From Phallus indusiatus (taxonomy: Eukaryota > Basidiomycota > Agaricomycetes > Phallales > Phallaceae), in the NCBI GenBank assembly GCA_027605045.1, contig JAQFWX010000019.1, positions 558,001-622,000 on the forward strand: a stretch of DNA of 64,000 bases, given 5' to 3'. A program made the translations under genes and the position numbers. Positions 1 through 10,866 of the stretch are shown here, piece after piece; the stretch's first letter is position 1, and every line of letters begins with the position of its first letter. A model generated the notes under the pieces. The model was not told the DNA's origin. It saw only the letters and a list, made by a program, of their open reading frames with translations, and made no database searches.

Positions 1-1164
1 AAGACGATCATTCCTTCAGCTATTGCTAGGTTCCGTATAGCTGTCATCACTTCTCGGGCCGTCATGCTATCCAACTGCATTATAGTAATATCAGCAACCC
101 TAATTGAGTTAGTTAAAAAAATGTAAGCACATACGCCAGAAGTGACTTCGTCCAAGAAAAAGATTTTGCTAAGTAAAAAATTTCAAATTTTAGAATGACA
201 TAAGATCCGGAAAGTCAAAAGAATGGAATCAGCAAATTCTTACGGATAGGTAACCATGGCGCAAGCCGCCGTCACACGTCGTTTTTGACCTAAGTAAGAG
301 AAAAATCATACGTAAATCGTTCGTTTTTGCAAATCTAGGTGGGAGCGGAAAAAATTTACCGCCGGATATGCCGCGTGAAATTGGGGTGCCAATGCGCTGT
401 TCCGCACAAGAGAGTAAACCCATAACGGACAAGACGCGTTGGACACGAGCGTTTACTTCCTTTTTTGGTAAGTTCGGGTTACTGATTTGCAAAGAACAGT
501 CAAATTTAAAGATCCGCCGGTGAGGTGAGTTATAAAAGCAGTGATAATAACGTACTGGAGCTTTAATGATAGCGTGACTGATTCTCTGACGGTTAAAACG
601 CCAATCAACGCGTCTTCTTGTTCAACAAACATGGATAGATCTTGCATATCACTCTTTTCTAAGCGTTTGCCATTATAATAAACCTATAAGAATGAAGGAC
701 ATAAGAGCTCAGGATAGAGGGGATCGTAGAACAGGAGAGTTCGCTTACGGAAGAGCCAGACATTGGTTGCTTGCGAAAAGACATTAAATCAAGGAGGGTA
801 CTTTTGCCTGTCATGACAAATGTTATTATTAGTTGACTATAGTGATAGGTGGCCGAAAACGCGTACCTGCGCCTGACGGGCCCTAATGGAGCAAAAGCAT
901 GTAGTCAGCATCATAGTATATAGTATAATGATGACAAAAACCGGTTACCATTATGGCTAGCAATTCCCCAGCTTTGATGTCCAAAGAAACATCATCGACC
1001 AGTAAGACGTGATCCTGTTTATTCTTGACTTGATAGCTGAGGTCTCGGAAGGAAAGGATTGAGCTCCTAGACATGTTTGCTGGTGGCGAGGTCATTGAAG
1101 TAGCAGTCGAATCGAGTGATTTCTCGTGAATTTGAGGGTATGATGAGCTTGGAAGAACGTCCGT
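1..1164 (-). CDS. ABCG-family half-transporter, 5' part (runs off the window)
   Basis: Near-identical, inverted copy of the complete ABCG gene at 52808-55814. It covers the N-terminus, the P-loop micro-exon (about 869-884), the signature ISGGQKRR split by an intron, the Walker B/D-loop region and the start of the next exon, then leaves the window. Splice sites match those of the complete copy, so this half could be functional. The ATG used by the right-hand copy is ACG here (1162-1164), so translation would have to start downstream, at the in-frame ATG at 1092-1094, or elsewhere. The D-loop region reads LDSMTA instead of LDSTTA. An insertion of about 115 bases with inverted ends sits in its leader. 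Family role: ATP-driven export or lipid movement across a membrane; the substrate is unknown. Whether the 3' half exists outside the window cannot be seen. Confidence 0.75.
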
Positions 1165-1242
1165 TTCGTAGGAATATTGGGATCCAGACGTGGACAAAGG
1201 TAGGGAAATTGAGAGGGGTTGAACCGCGCGGGGTTTACTGAC

Positions 1243-1356
1243 CGTATTAGTAAACTCGGCGATGTTGTCCGGCCTTTCTAGCCGTTCTTGGTCGGTCTGA
1301 GATGAGCTGAGACGGGCTGGAAAGGCTGGACAACATCGCCCAGATTGCTGATCTGA
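1243..1356. mobile_element. Small MITE-like insertion in the ABCG leader
   Basis: The right-hand ABCG copy lacks these roughly 115 bases. The core 1258-1340 has inverted ends: GGCGATGTTGTCC, then GGCCTTTC, on the left, mirrored by GAAAGGCTGGACAACATCGCC on the right. It carries no reading frame. Exact outer borders are uncertain because the flanks differ from the empty site by a few extra bases. Confidence 0.6.
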
Positions 1357-1374
1357 GTGACAGATATACGGTCT

Positions 1375-1383
1375 GATATATAG
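1375..1383 (-). promoter_or_regulatory. TATA-like box of the left ABCG copy
   Basis: The minus strand reads CTATATATC about 210 bases upstream of the expected start; the same box lies at 52702-52710 in the complete copy, about 100 bases upstream of its ATG. The greater distance here comes from the inserted element at about 1243-1356. Confidence 0.5.
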
Positions 1384-2849
1384 TGTCGGCGAGGACCAGA
1401 GCCAATAAGTGTTTGGGGATATTTTTGAGAAAACATGAGTCCTATCAAATGCTGGGCACCTGGCTCAAATTATAATAATAACAGGGAAAAACTGTAAATT
1501 AACCAGTGCTGGGCAAATCCAAGTAAGCGCCCATCCTTGTTTGAACCTTCGGATTTATAAGATGTCCGTTGATTCTTTCCGTCTTTCTTATTGACAAGTT
1601 AGGCTCGCTGCTAAAGCAACTCTCGAGATCCTATCTTCGTGGCTGTAGTAGGATATTATTACTTACCGGCTGCCAGCACGACAAGTGCTCGTTTACTTGC
1701 TCCCCCGAACCCCTGGCCCTCTCCATTTGGCGCGCTTGGCCGGAGACAGCACGTCCGACGAGGGCTCCGTGAGATACAGGCAGTTGCCATACGTTGCTAT
1801 ATTTCCGTGTTTGTTTTGTTTTTTGAAATAGAATGGACTAATGATAACCCGACAAGAACACAAGTTTCGTGCGATAGAATCTCCTCAATGTCACGGTCAC
1901 GCTTTGTGCCTCCGTACTTTGGCGGAGATTGATTTCTGCTTCCGTCTTCCGTCTTCCTTGCGCCCACCCACTTGTGGATCCATATTCATGTGGTACGTTT
2001 TGTCTAATAGTTTATTAATATGTTCATATTGTATTGACAGATAATACATCTACCAGTCTACCAACGCAGTAACTACACCACTTAGCATGTGATCATTGAC
2101 GTCGTCCATGTGGTTGTCTTGGATATTACATACATTTGATTATGACGGCGACTTCTAGGGACTTCTCAATAAACTTCAACTCAAGCACTCATCTTCACAC
2201 TTCTGTGCAAGGTGATCAAATTGAACATGGCTTTCCTTACCATGACTTTCTTTTACGGCAACTGCTCGCAATGGAACTCTTTCCTGATACAAATCTCATG
2301 GGTCGCAAGCAACGAAACACTCCGAAGAGAGACGCACTCCTAATCATACCCGTTCTTCAGACCTGGATGTCTTAAATAATATGGCGTTGCTTTTAATGAA
2401 CACTCTTTTATTATGTCTTGAGCACAAGTTCAGGGTAGTTGTTCAACTGGCTGTCTTATGGGTCGTTTCTATGCCCCATCGGTCTCCCATGACATCGAAC
2501 TCATTAATAACGCTATTGCGTTTGTTGACCCAACAATGATGTAAAGCCTTTTTCATTTTTTTTATGTGGGTATGCCATCCGTTTGCGTACTACCTCTTCT
2601 GATTTAGCCTTGTCAGCGTGTCCAGTCAGTGCTATGGGTGCAGCGGTGCTGAAACAATACCAGGGGATGTAAGGATGGGATTGCTTTGACGCCGTTTCAC
2701 CATTCGGTCAGCAATAGATGATTACTTCGAGTTTACTTGTGTAGAACAGGTAAGTATCTATGTATATACCCCAAGTCGTTTCATCATTTCAATAATATGT
2801 ATCATAACGGCCATACTATTACACAGTGAAGAAGAACGGCTTCCTAATC

Positions 2850-3600
2850 TATGCTGTTTCACTTCTGCGAAATCATTCCAAGTCGCTGATGATGATCGTG
2901 TTAGTTACAGTTAGTACTCCACAATTCCAGGGATGGGAAGATTATTTTACCTTTTCTTCTTCCCTCGGTGAGTATATAAATATATGGGCTCATCTTGTCG
3001 TTCAATATTGGTTGGAAAACTTAACCGATTACATGTATCTTCTCAATCATTATTTACACCCGTTCGGGCACACACTGAACAAGCTTGGTAATGCGTACAC
3101 AACCCTAAGTTTAAAAGTCCTCGAGAAAGTCTACGCGGTGTGTATATTCTTAAAATTCTGTATCGTGTGTAACGTACACTGCCGAATCCATCTTAACGCG
3201 GCACCTTTAGACATGGTATTAATATAGAATATAAAACTATGTCTGTTGTTGCTTTGATCGTGAGAAGTGCGAGCCCAGATTCCAGAAGCAGTACACGGGC
3301 ATCGAGCGGTGATCGTGCTCACCGCTCGACTACTATTAATTATACCGTAGTAAACTAATTTAAAAGGATAAACGCTCAAGAAAGGTTCAAGAAATTGAAA
3401 AATCCGATGTCCATGGACCATGGTCATACATGCACCAAGTTGAACTATGAATCAGCCACCATAGTCACCGTCATCATCACCATCATCGAAACGAAAGTCG
3501 CGAAATATAGTACAGTCTGAAAAATGATGCTAGTAATTAGTACACATTTTGATGAAAGAATAATCTGGGCCCACATGATACGATAAATTACAGTTATTGA
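2850..3600 (-). pseudogene. 3'-end scrap of a further ABCG copy
   Basis: This stretch matches the reverse complement of 55690-56340: the last intron and final exon of the ABCG gene plus the downstream region. Only the final 20-25 codons survive. Upstream of them the match stops at about 3600, and 3600-3720 instead resembles 56480-56690. On the minus strand the scrap precedes the promoter of the left ABCG copy, which suggests that two ABCG genes once stood head to tail here. Confidence 0.7.
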
Positions 3601-3736
3601 AATCCTCTCAATACATTCAGGCCAACAACGAACATCAACTCTTCATTTAAAAGATCGCCAAACCAGCACCGTTGATTCGCTTTATTATCATGTGCTTTAT
3701 TACTCGACAGACCACCGATGTGTCGACGATGAATAA

Positions 3737-3818
3737 GCACGAGAGAACTCTCCTACTTGTGGATGTTGAGATTAGAATCTCCTAAGAAGCGTTTTCGTCC
3801 GTGCAAGCACGGGTACGG
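3737..3818 (-). pseudogene. Scrap of the neighbouring metallo-beta-lactamase-fold gene
   Basis: About 80 bases resemble 6168-6240, inside exon 2 of the hydrolase gene at 5804-6780, in the same orientation, with several differences. It is a broken duplicate piece with no reading frame of its own. Confidence 0.55.
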
Positions 3819-3985
3819 TGACCCCTAGCCGTTCCCCTCATAAGAAAGGCGAGGCGCGGACATCAGATGAATTGCTGTGTTGTGGGATTGTTAACGGATT
3901 TTTCCAACTGTTCTTTCCTCTCTACAGCGGCATATTGAGAACTCAACTCCTTACGTGTCTGCCAATTACTTGTAACCTTCAAACC

Positions 3986-5284
3986 ATGTCCAAAGAAAAT
4001 GCGGAAGGTTCAATAAATCCAGGAGAACAACAGGAAGATACTAAGCCTTCAGAAACGATTACGAAGGACCTTGGTTTCATTCCAATTCCGCCGTATTTGA
4101 GGTTTTCTTCTTCAAAGTCAATCCACTACGGACTTTTATTACACATTCTTTTTTGTGTAACTACCACCTTCAGTGAGTGGCTAATTTGAAAACTTGGGTC
4201 AAGAAATATTAATATTCCTCTTTAAGCCGTGGCGAATCTATTCACAACCAATACTCGGTAAGTATGTATCTTTCCTCTCAATTACGGTTTCCCATATCCT
4301 TTCCCAGTGCAGCTCGCTGAGGCATTCTCTGTTACAAACAAGGGTGTTTCAAGGTATTGTATCAATACTGTGTTATATATTGTATCTATATGCTAGACAG
4401 ACATTATAGAATACCTACTCTAACTCAGGCAGGGTATTACTATGTCCTTTTATTTTTTATGTCGTCTGACAATTTTTCAGATATGCAATAGGTCTCGCCT
4501 TCATCGCTCCATTAGGAGATTTGGTTCGGCGTCGACAGCTCATTCCGGACAACCTTGACATTCCTCCTCAGTGAACCACCATATACCTACTCAACGTGAG
4601 GTTAAATATTAGTCTCCTTTCTTACTATCTGAGCATGTTAAAACAGGGTTGTCATCGGTCTTTTTGGACTTATCGGATTGGTGGGAATCGTTCTGGCTCC
4701 CATAATGGGACGACTTATTGATACATGGACACCATGGCACTCGTCCTTGTTATGCACCCTCATGCTCACCATATTCCAAGCGATTCTCGTTGGAGCGGCC
4801 GGTATTAATATTGCTCCTGTTGTGCTAGCCTCAATTGGGATTGATGTCTTTAGAGGGATGCTACAAGTTTCACTCTCTGCCGCCGTCTTTAGGTATCTAC
4901 GATTTATATGTGTTAAGCTGGTTTCTCACCATTACTACAGCATTGCACCAGAGGCCAGAGCAAGGTTAAATGCGGTTGCCCTCCTATCGGTGAGTAGTAT
5001 CCACTTCAGTATCTAGTAAGAGAGATATCAATGTCTATCGGTTGTAGATGTATTTGGGGCAAGTAACGGGCACTGCTGCTGATACTGCAGTGTTTGTTAG
5101 ATTTGGATGGAGAGCTGCTGCTGCCCTCCTTCTTGGACTACAAGGATGGCAATTATTTATCTTGCTTCTCAGAGGCCCTCATTGTCATAGATACACTTGG
5201 TTTGGCTACGAGGGTGGGTTCAGAATCAGTGCAAAGGGTGACACCGTGAAGTCAGTTAGTAGTAACGATGCTGGCTCGGACTGA
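3986..5284 (+). pseudogene. MFS transporter, internally deleted and frameshifted
   Basis: Recognisable parts, in order: a polar N-terminus and first helix (exon 3986-4172); QPIL, VQLAEAF and SRIPTLTQAGYAIG of the second helix region; the GDLVRRRQL loop; then, from about 4650, a helix followed by LAPIMGRLID, APEARARLNAVALL and a C-terminal RGPHCHRYTWFGYEGG. This is the order seen in 12-helix fungal MFS general-substrate transporters. Two faults are visible. Around 4225-4250 the frame slips inside the expected NLYSQPIL motif. After the RRRQL loop (about 4540-4640) the frame stops, and helices equivalent to roughly TM3-TM7 are missing. It should not make a working transporter. Substrate unknown. 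Confidence 0.75.
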
Positions 5285-5803
5285 GCCTGTAGTCGCTGAG
5301 AAACGGCGTGGTGGGTAGAAATGTAGCTTTATCTCGTATCTTTTCAATAAGACCCTTCTTATCTGAATTTAATTGCTGGATCAATAAAGCGTAATCTGGC
5401 GGAGCCTGACGTGGGGCAAATCAGGCCTGGACTAACAGGCATATCGAATACGATGTCTGATTCATTTCCATGTTTTACCCTGTATAATTCGATACCTAAT
5501 TCTGTCTCCGTCTCATGGTCTTTTGAACTGTGAACTCTCCTCGGCCCGAAGGTATGCGTTACACCAAAAATGAACTTGATGAATCTATGAGGTGGAGAGA
5601 TCATGCAACTCAAGGAAGTGGCGACCGACGCCGACAGGATTAAAAAGCTAGCGATAAGGAAAATTCATTTGTTATATACTCACGTAGTAGTATGCTATTC
5701 GTTAACGCTTTGAACTATAGGCGCTTTATTAGCAGTCATTTCTCCAATTCTGCAAAAGCGACAGTTTCAATACAAAACAGCGAATCGTACATACACATAA
5801 TTA
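5285..5803. other. Intergenic stretch
   Basis: Holds an 84-codon open frame on the minus strand (5359-5613) with no recognisable domain, splice partner or promoter. I see nothing else. Confidence 0.4.
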
Positions 5804-6780
5804 TTATGCTTTTGGGCTGATAAAACCGGGCAAAAAACTTGGACCACCTTTGTTTGCGTTGTACCATTCATAATCATGAGCGATAAGAACATGAACGTCT
5901 TTCATTTTGCGAAGGGTTTTCACTCGTTCGAGATGGGCTTCGGCAGCGACTGTATCGACATGCATACAATCAATAATCTCCCCTTTTTCGTTCCTCTGAC
6001 AAAAGAATTTTCCGTCTCCGTCCAATAGGTGGAGATGATGACAACTGTCACCTCCAAGAAGAATCCATCCTCCAGTTGAAGAAGTCCGAGCTAAGACGTT
6101 GATATGCCCCTCTAAATGTCCAGGTGCATCAACAATGAATAAAGAGCCATCGTCGAATAGATCGTAGGCACGAGAAAACTCTCCTATCGATGTTGAGAAA
6201 TCGGAATCTCCCAAGAAACGCGTTCGTCCGTCACTGGGAACGGACGTGTCGAGAAATTGGGAATTGGGATTCTGAGGATAGGGATCTTGCAATAGTTTGC
6301 GAGCATCTCCACCAACTATGAAAGTCGACTTGGGAAACCACGAAGAATCGCCGATGCTGAAAACAACAGGATTAATTATCCGGATCGTGTGCTACCAGAG
6401 TCAACATAATGAGCTTACTGATCAAAATGAAGATGACTTATAATGACAAGAGCTATATCGTCAAGGCCGACACCACCATTGACAAGAGATTCGCCGACGT
6501 CCTGTTCCACTGTAACAGGCATTTCATCCGCTATGAATTGCTGGACTCCCGACGGATAACTCTTCAAATCTTTTCGAAGACCCAAGTCAAAAACTACTTT
6601 CGTTCCGGTTGTCGAGTGCGTCAGAAGGAACGCTAATGATGGGACTACATTTCGTTCCGTTTCGGGCGCACCCTCCAGGACTATCCCTGCTCGGATATCT
6701 AAATGACCTCCCTCGAGCGCGGATACAAGCATGTAAGCTTGATTTGCATTTGGAGGCGGAAGGCTTGGGTTTGCGGCCAT
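5804..6780 (-). CDS. Metallo-beta-lactamase-fold hydrolase (lactonase-like)
   Basis: Two exons (6780-6420 and 6356-5804) separated by a 63-base GT-AG intron that splits the zinc motif; splicing restores SHLHFDHIGD, the HxHxDH signature. Later ligands are present: the histidine in DAPGHLEGH, the aspartate in LGGDSCHH, and the final histidine in VLIAHDYEW. All metal ligands expected for the fold are therefore there, and the gene looks intact at about 304 residues, a normal size. Fungal relatives of this layout resemble the bacterial AHL-lactonase (AttM/AiiA) branch; the true substrate cannot be read from sequence. No signal peptide is evident, so it is probably cytosolic. It lies tail to tail with the MFS pseudogene, and a scrap of it is duplicated on the far side of that pseudogene. 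Confidence 0.88.
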
Positions 6781-8638
6781 AGTTTAAAGCGGGCGCGTGG
6801 AGCGCAGCTAGGAATGATCAAACGGTGATACTAGCGCTTATATAGAAACCAGATTTACCAGAGATGATTAGAAATTAGAAGTATGTAGTGTAAATTTGGA
6901 GGGCCTGGGAGTTGCTGTTGTACATGTGACGCTAACCATCTGTCAGGCGAACCAATCTCGATAAAGGGTTTGGTAGGTACCTGAAATACGGATGAGTAAT
7001 GTTCGTCCACGGATTATTAATATTACCGTACTGGAACCTTGAACTGATTCATACGCTATTTACGAAAAAGAATCGGAGGCGCGCTTCAAAACGACTGGAT
7101 CTATGGGTTGGAGATCTGTATTGGCACGCGGCATTTGGTACGTGAGTGGGGATAGGAAAGAGCTAGAATAGAGCTTTATCCCTCTAATCACTCCTCGCAA
7201 CAGGAATCCCTTTCTACCCCCATCTTGTCTTCCATAATTACAAATCCCTGAACTCTTTTTCGGGTTCCCAATGATATCTTGTTCACAGTACTCCCCATCG
7301 TCAACCAAGAGTTACCGGCATCAAGATGTTCAGAACAATGCACTTGGCACAGCGTTGACTTCGCATACTACGCAGCCACCCCGAATACCCTAAGAAGCAC
7401 TTCTCCGTTTCTCCCTCGAACAGGCGTTGCCCAATTAAGAGCCATGAACGAAAAAGCTCAACCATCCGCGCATGGACGCCCTAGCTAATAGCTAACAGAG
7501 GTTGGGATGTCCCCAAATGCCTCGTAAAGACGAAGAGACGGGCTTTGCCATCCAGCGATAATCGCCAGCATAAGAAACTCGCCGTCGACCATGTACTGCA
7601 ACCACGATAGTTTCGACATCTCCAAAAATATGCTTCCCAATCCTTACTAGTAAAATCCTGGCATCTAATATCATCAATGAACAGAAACCATACACCAGAT
7701 CTACAAAAACCCATCCCTCGCCCAATGGTACAGCGGCACCGCCGGAGAAGTAATGGCAAAAACGATATGAGACGTGCGTAAAGCCTCTGACCGCGGAACG
7801 CACAATACCCGTACGCGCAGTTTCATGAACGGCCACTCAATCACTTATTCACCTCATCGAAAACTGAGGGCGGAAAAGAAAGAACAGGGATAGCCGAGTG
7901 CCGTGACAACGGGCGGGCAAGAGTGACCGGCTGGTGCAACGTTTGAAGTTTCTCAGTCTTTCAGACTCTTTCTTCGGTTTTCTTTACCATCGTGCTGTTT
8001 ATGAAGCTGTGTCAATATTCAAATCATCCATAATAGGTTGAAAATTGCAAGTTTATTCAGATTTTCTTTTGATTCAAGTAATGATTTTTCCAGGAAAATC
8101 AATTATTTTCCTAGAAACGAATTTTCTTTGTCAGAAGTGTATATAAGCAGATTATGTTCATATAGACGTTTCTCGAAATCAAGGAATGAAAGCGAACACA
8201 TTAATACGCCGAAATACTAAGATCTGAGCCTAAACTTCTCCGAAAAGTGGATCATTGCTTCGTCTCCAGAATATTCTCAACACGCTTGAAAATATGAACA
8301 GAACACAAGGTCGGCACAAAATACAATAACCTAAATGAATATTGTCTACGTAATCCTGTTTGCTTTCTAACCAAGACATCGCTGACCTTGGTCATTAACA
8401 GATTTTGCCTGCAAAATTCTCGTATTCCTAAGACTGTCCGAGCTTCAATTTCGTCCGGGAGTGCGTCACCAACTTCGGTTGTCCCCCCAACTGTTGGACT
8501 CAGATTACATGGACAACGTGCATCACGCGGTTACCCGAAAGTTCGTGTCCAAATGTGACGGAGGAGTCAGGACACATCCCATGTTCAGAGGAAACTGGAC
8601 ATTCAGCTTTGTCCGCAGTCTGGACAGTGCAGTACATT
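6781..8638. other. Stretch without a supported gene
   Basis: Several open frames occur, the longest on the minus strand at 7492-7836 (114 codons). None has a recognisable domain or a consistent splice model, and two overlapping frames in the same place look equally good or bad. The 7.9-8.5 kb part is AT-rich. Confidence 0.4.
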
Positions 8639-8722
8639 GAGTATAAATACTCGCATCCAGACACTACAACCTCATCAACCCCAGAGCTCTCACCCCACTT
8701 CTGCATCGTCTCTGATATGGCT
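8639..8722 (+). promoter_or_regulatory. Orphan TATA promoter and leader
   Basis: GTATAAATAC at about 8641 is followed by a C-rich, ATG-free leader and then ATGGCTTCC at 8719, the usual layout of a fungal promoter. The frame that follows closes after 11 codons, and the fold-back repeat begins about 130 bases later. This may be the stranded 5' end of a gene lost when the repeat arrived, or only a first exon. Confidence 0.35.
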
Positions 8723-8859
8723 TCCTCTGCATGGTCGCGTCGCCTTTGTTGATAGGAACGTCACAAGCGTTCTAAAAGCTCAACTTTGTTGGCGCGCGAC
8801 CGAGTCGACCGTCGACTAGAGGGAGGATGCCGGGGTTCTCGAGTTCCAATCATCGTCTC

Positions 8860-9595
8860 TCCTCAAGCTGTAGTAAACTCGCCGATTTTTCCCACGTTTT
8901 GCAAGCGAATGCGAATGAAAAAAATGGGGAAACTATAAAGGATGGTAGTAAAGGAAAGGAGATAGAGTGATAACCAGTAACCAGCTGAGGTATACTATTT
9001 GATACATGGGCATCTTTAGAGGAAAGGAAAGGAGTCGCACGCGGCAACCGGGGAAAAAAAAGTGAGATTTTCAATCCGCTCAACGCCCTCACTGAATAAG
9101 GTTTCTTCCGCCCAAAAACCACAACCGCCCAACTCAAAATAATCGCCTCGTACTGCTTATTCTGAGAAATCTGCGTCAACACCGACCGAGTTGGCAGTTG
9201 ATGCGGGAGTGCAGGACTCCCCGCTCTCGGTCTAGAGGTGGTATTGGTGTGACTTGTGAATGTATTGGCTATCGTGCCTGCACTTGTGCCAGTGGGATTT
9301 CTCTCTTGAATAGGTATGATAAGAGATGTTGAAACGAATGGTCTAGTGTCAAAAAATCGCACTTTGAGATTTGTTGGGTTGGGGAGGTGGCGTGTTTTGA
9401 GAACTCTGAATCCTGTCTCTTTGGTTCATGAAAGAATGTTTGAAGAAGGATTGAAAGTGTAAGAAGTGAGTAAAAGACCGGCTTTTGGAAAATCAAAGAG
9501 AGGTGGGATGTAAAAAACAGAAGTGATTCGGGATAAGTAATTATCTGGGACATGAAGTTCAATCATAGCCTCTCGTATGCTTTCCGTGTTGTTAT
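8860..9595 (-). repeat. Left arm of fold-back repeat (partner 9880-10680)
   Basis: Reads as the reverse complement of 9880-10680 with scattered mismatches and small gaps. Matching stretches include the T-rich start, the block with CAAGAGAGAAATCCCACTGG, and the block with CCCCGGTTGCCGCGTGCGAC. A frame containing NPTGTSAGTIANTF is open in both arms. Confidence 0.85.
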
Positions 9596-9879
9596 CTTTC
9601 AAGGCAAAACACAAAAGAACAGTCAAGTTGCCGAATGCTTATGGGGCATCCCGGCGTCAGCGCTCTTTTGCTTTGTCTTTTTACCTAACCGCAACCACAC
9701 TCCTTTCTGGCAGAAGTTGGCAATGGATTTCCATTGTGATGTCGCATCCCAGTCTTTCAATCGGACATACACGATGCGACTATCCTTTGGACCTTCCGTT
9801 GTCAAGACTGGTCTTTTGTGATATTTCACGGATCATTCTTTTGTCGGGCGGAGTGTGGGTGAACGATTGGGTTCGTATG
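9596..9879. other. Spacer of the fold-back repeat
   Basis: About 285 bases of unique sequence between the arms. A 68-codon frame on the minus strand (9623-9829) fills most of it, but nothing recognisable is encoded. If the arms are genes or exons, this spacer would be the shared divergent 5' region. Confidence 0.4.
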
Positions 9880-10680
9880 TGATACAACACGGAAAGTATA
9901 TAAGAAGCTGTATTGCACTTCAAATGCCCCAGATAATTAATTACCTCAGAATAGCTCTCTTTTTTTTCTACATCCCACCTCTCTTTGATCTTTCAGAAGC
10001 CGGTCTTTTATTCACTCCTTACACTTTCAATCCTTCTTCAAACATTCTTTCATGAACCAAAGAGACAGGAGTTCTCAAAACACTCCACCCCCCCAACCCA
10101 ACAAATCTCAAAGTGCGATTTTTTGATATTAGACCATTCGTTTCAATATCTCTTATCATACCTATTCAAGAGAGAAATCCCACTGGCACAAGTGCAGGCA
10201 CGATAGCCAATACATTCACAAGTCACACCAATATCACCTCTAGACCGAGAGCGGGGAGTTCTGCACTCCCGCATCAACTACCAACTCGGTCGGTGTTGAC
10301 ACAGATTTCTCAGAATAAACAGTAGTCCGGTGAGATTAAAAAAGCTAGCTACTTTTTGGCTTAACCAAGCTCAAGATTGAATCGGCAGCTTTTTGATTAT
10401 CTTTCGCGTTTTGAGTTGGGCGACGGGTTTTGGGTTTTGGACGAAAAAAAGAAAACTTGTTCATTGAAGGTGTTGAGCAGATTGAAATTCTCAATTTTTA
10501 TCCCCGGTTGCCGCGTGCGACTCCTTTCCTTTCCTTTGAAAATGTCCGTGTATCAAATAGTATATACCTCGGCTAGTTACAGGTTATTACCACTGTATTT
10601 ACTTTCCTTTACTGCCTTCTTTTATAATTTCTCTCTTTTCTTCATTTTCAATTACTCGTCAAAACGTGCCAGAAAAGTAC
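9880..10680 (+). repeat. Right arm of fold-back repeat (partner 8860-9595)
   Basis: Inverted partner of the left arm. The order of matching blocks is kept along the whole arm, with an indel near 10320-10390 and another around 10060. It ends about 70 bases before the tRNA gene. Confidence 0.85.
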
Positions 10681-10751
10681 CCCGTTACGGGCGTTACGTC
10701 CGAAACTGCATTGATCCGACTACAATTTTAAATTTCGCAGATCTCGGCAAT

Positions 10752-10858
10752 GGCACTGTGTCCGAGTGGTCCAAGGAGTGTGACTCAAGCGAAAGCTTGC
10801 CCCGCGCGGGGTTTCTCATCTGTGTATGCAGGCAGGGGTTCGAATCCCCTCGGTGTCA
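10752..10858 (+). tRNA. tRNA-Leu (anticodon CAA), with intron
   Basis: The acceptor stem GGCACTG pairs with CGGTGTC (two G-U pairs); the discriminator is A. The D-arm begins TCCGAGTGG and closes with GGA, as in class II tRNAs. The anticodon loop CTCAAG gives anticodon CAA at 10786-10788, and the T-arm is AGGGG-TTCGAAT-CCCCT. A long variable arm precedes it. A 25-base intron (10790-10814) follows position 37 and contains AGCTTG, which can pair with the anticodon, as in fungal intron-containing tRNA-Leu(CAA). The outermost anticodon-stem pair is weak (T opposite C) and one inner pair is G-T, so the exact intron border could shift by a base. Confidence 0.88.
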
Positions 10859-10859
10859 C

Positions 10860-10866
10860 TTTTTTT
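10860..10866 (+). terminator. RNA polymerase III T-run terminator
   Basis: Seven consecutive T residues begin two bases after the tRNA discriminator, the standard stop signal for RNA polymerase III. Confidence 0.8.

Larger units (their letters stand above)
1..2850 (-). repeat. Left arm of a long inverted duplication (partner 51217-53963)
   Basis: Base 1 pairs with about 53963 and base 2850 with about 51217 in reverse complement. The arm holds the 5' half of the ABCG gene and about 1.5 kb of upstream DNA. The open frames seen between about 1570 and 2375 recur in the other arm, but no splice-consistent gene can be built from them, so I regard them as non-coding. At about 2745-2770 a stretch of some 25 bases is inverted relative to the partner arm. 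Confidence 0.9.

Noticed and set aside
1569..2375. Several overlapping open frames that recur in both arms of the ABCG inverted duplication
   Set aside because: Their recurrence at 51985-52516 comes from the DNA duplication itself. No consistent splice model or recognisable motif supports coding.
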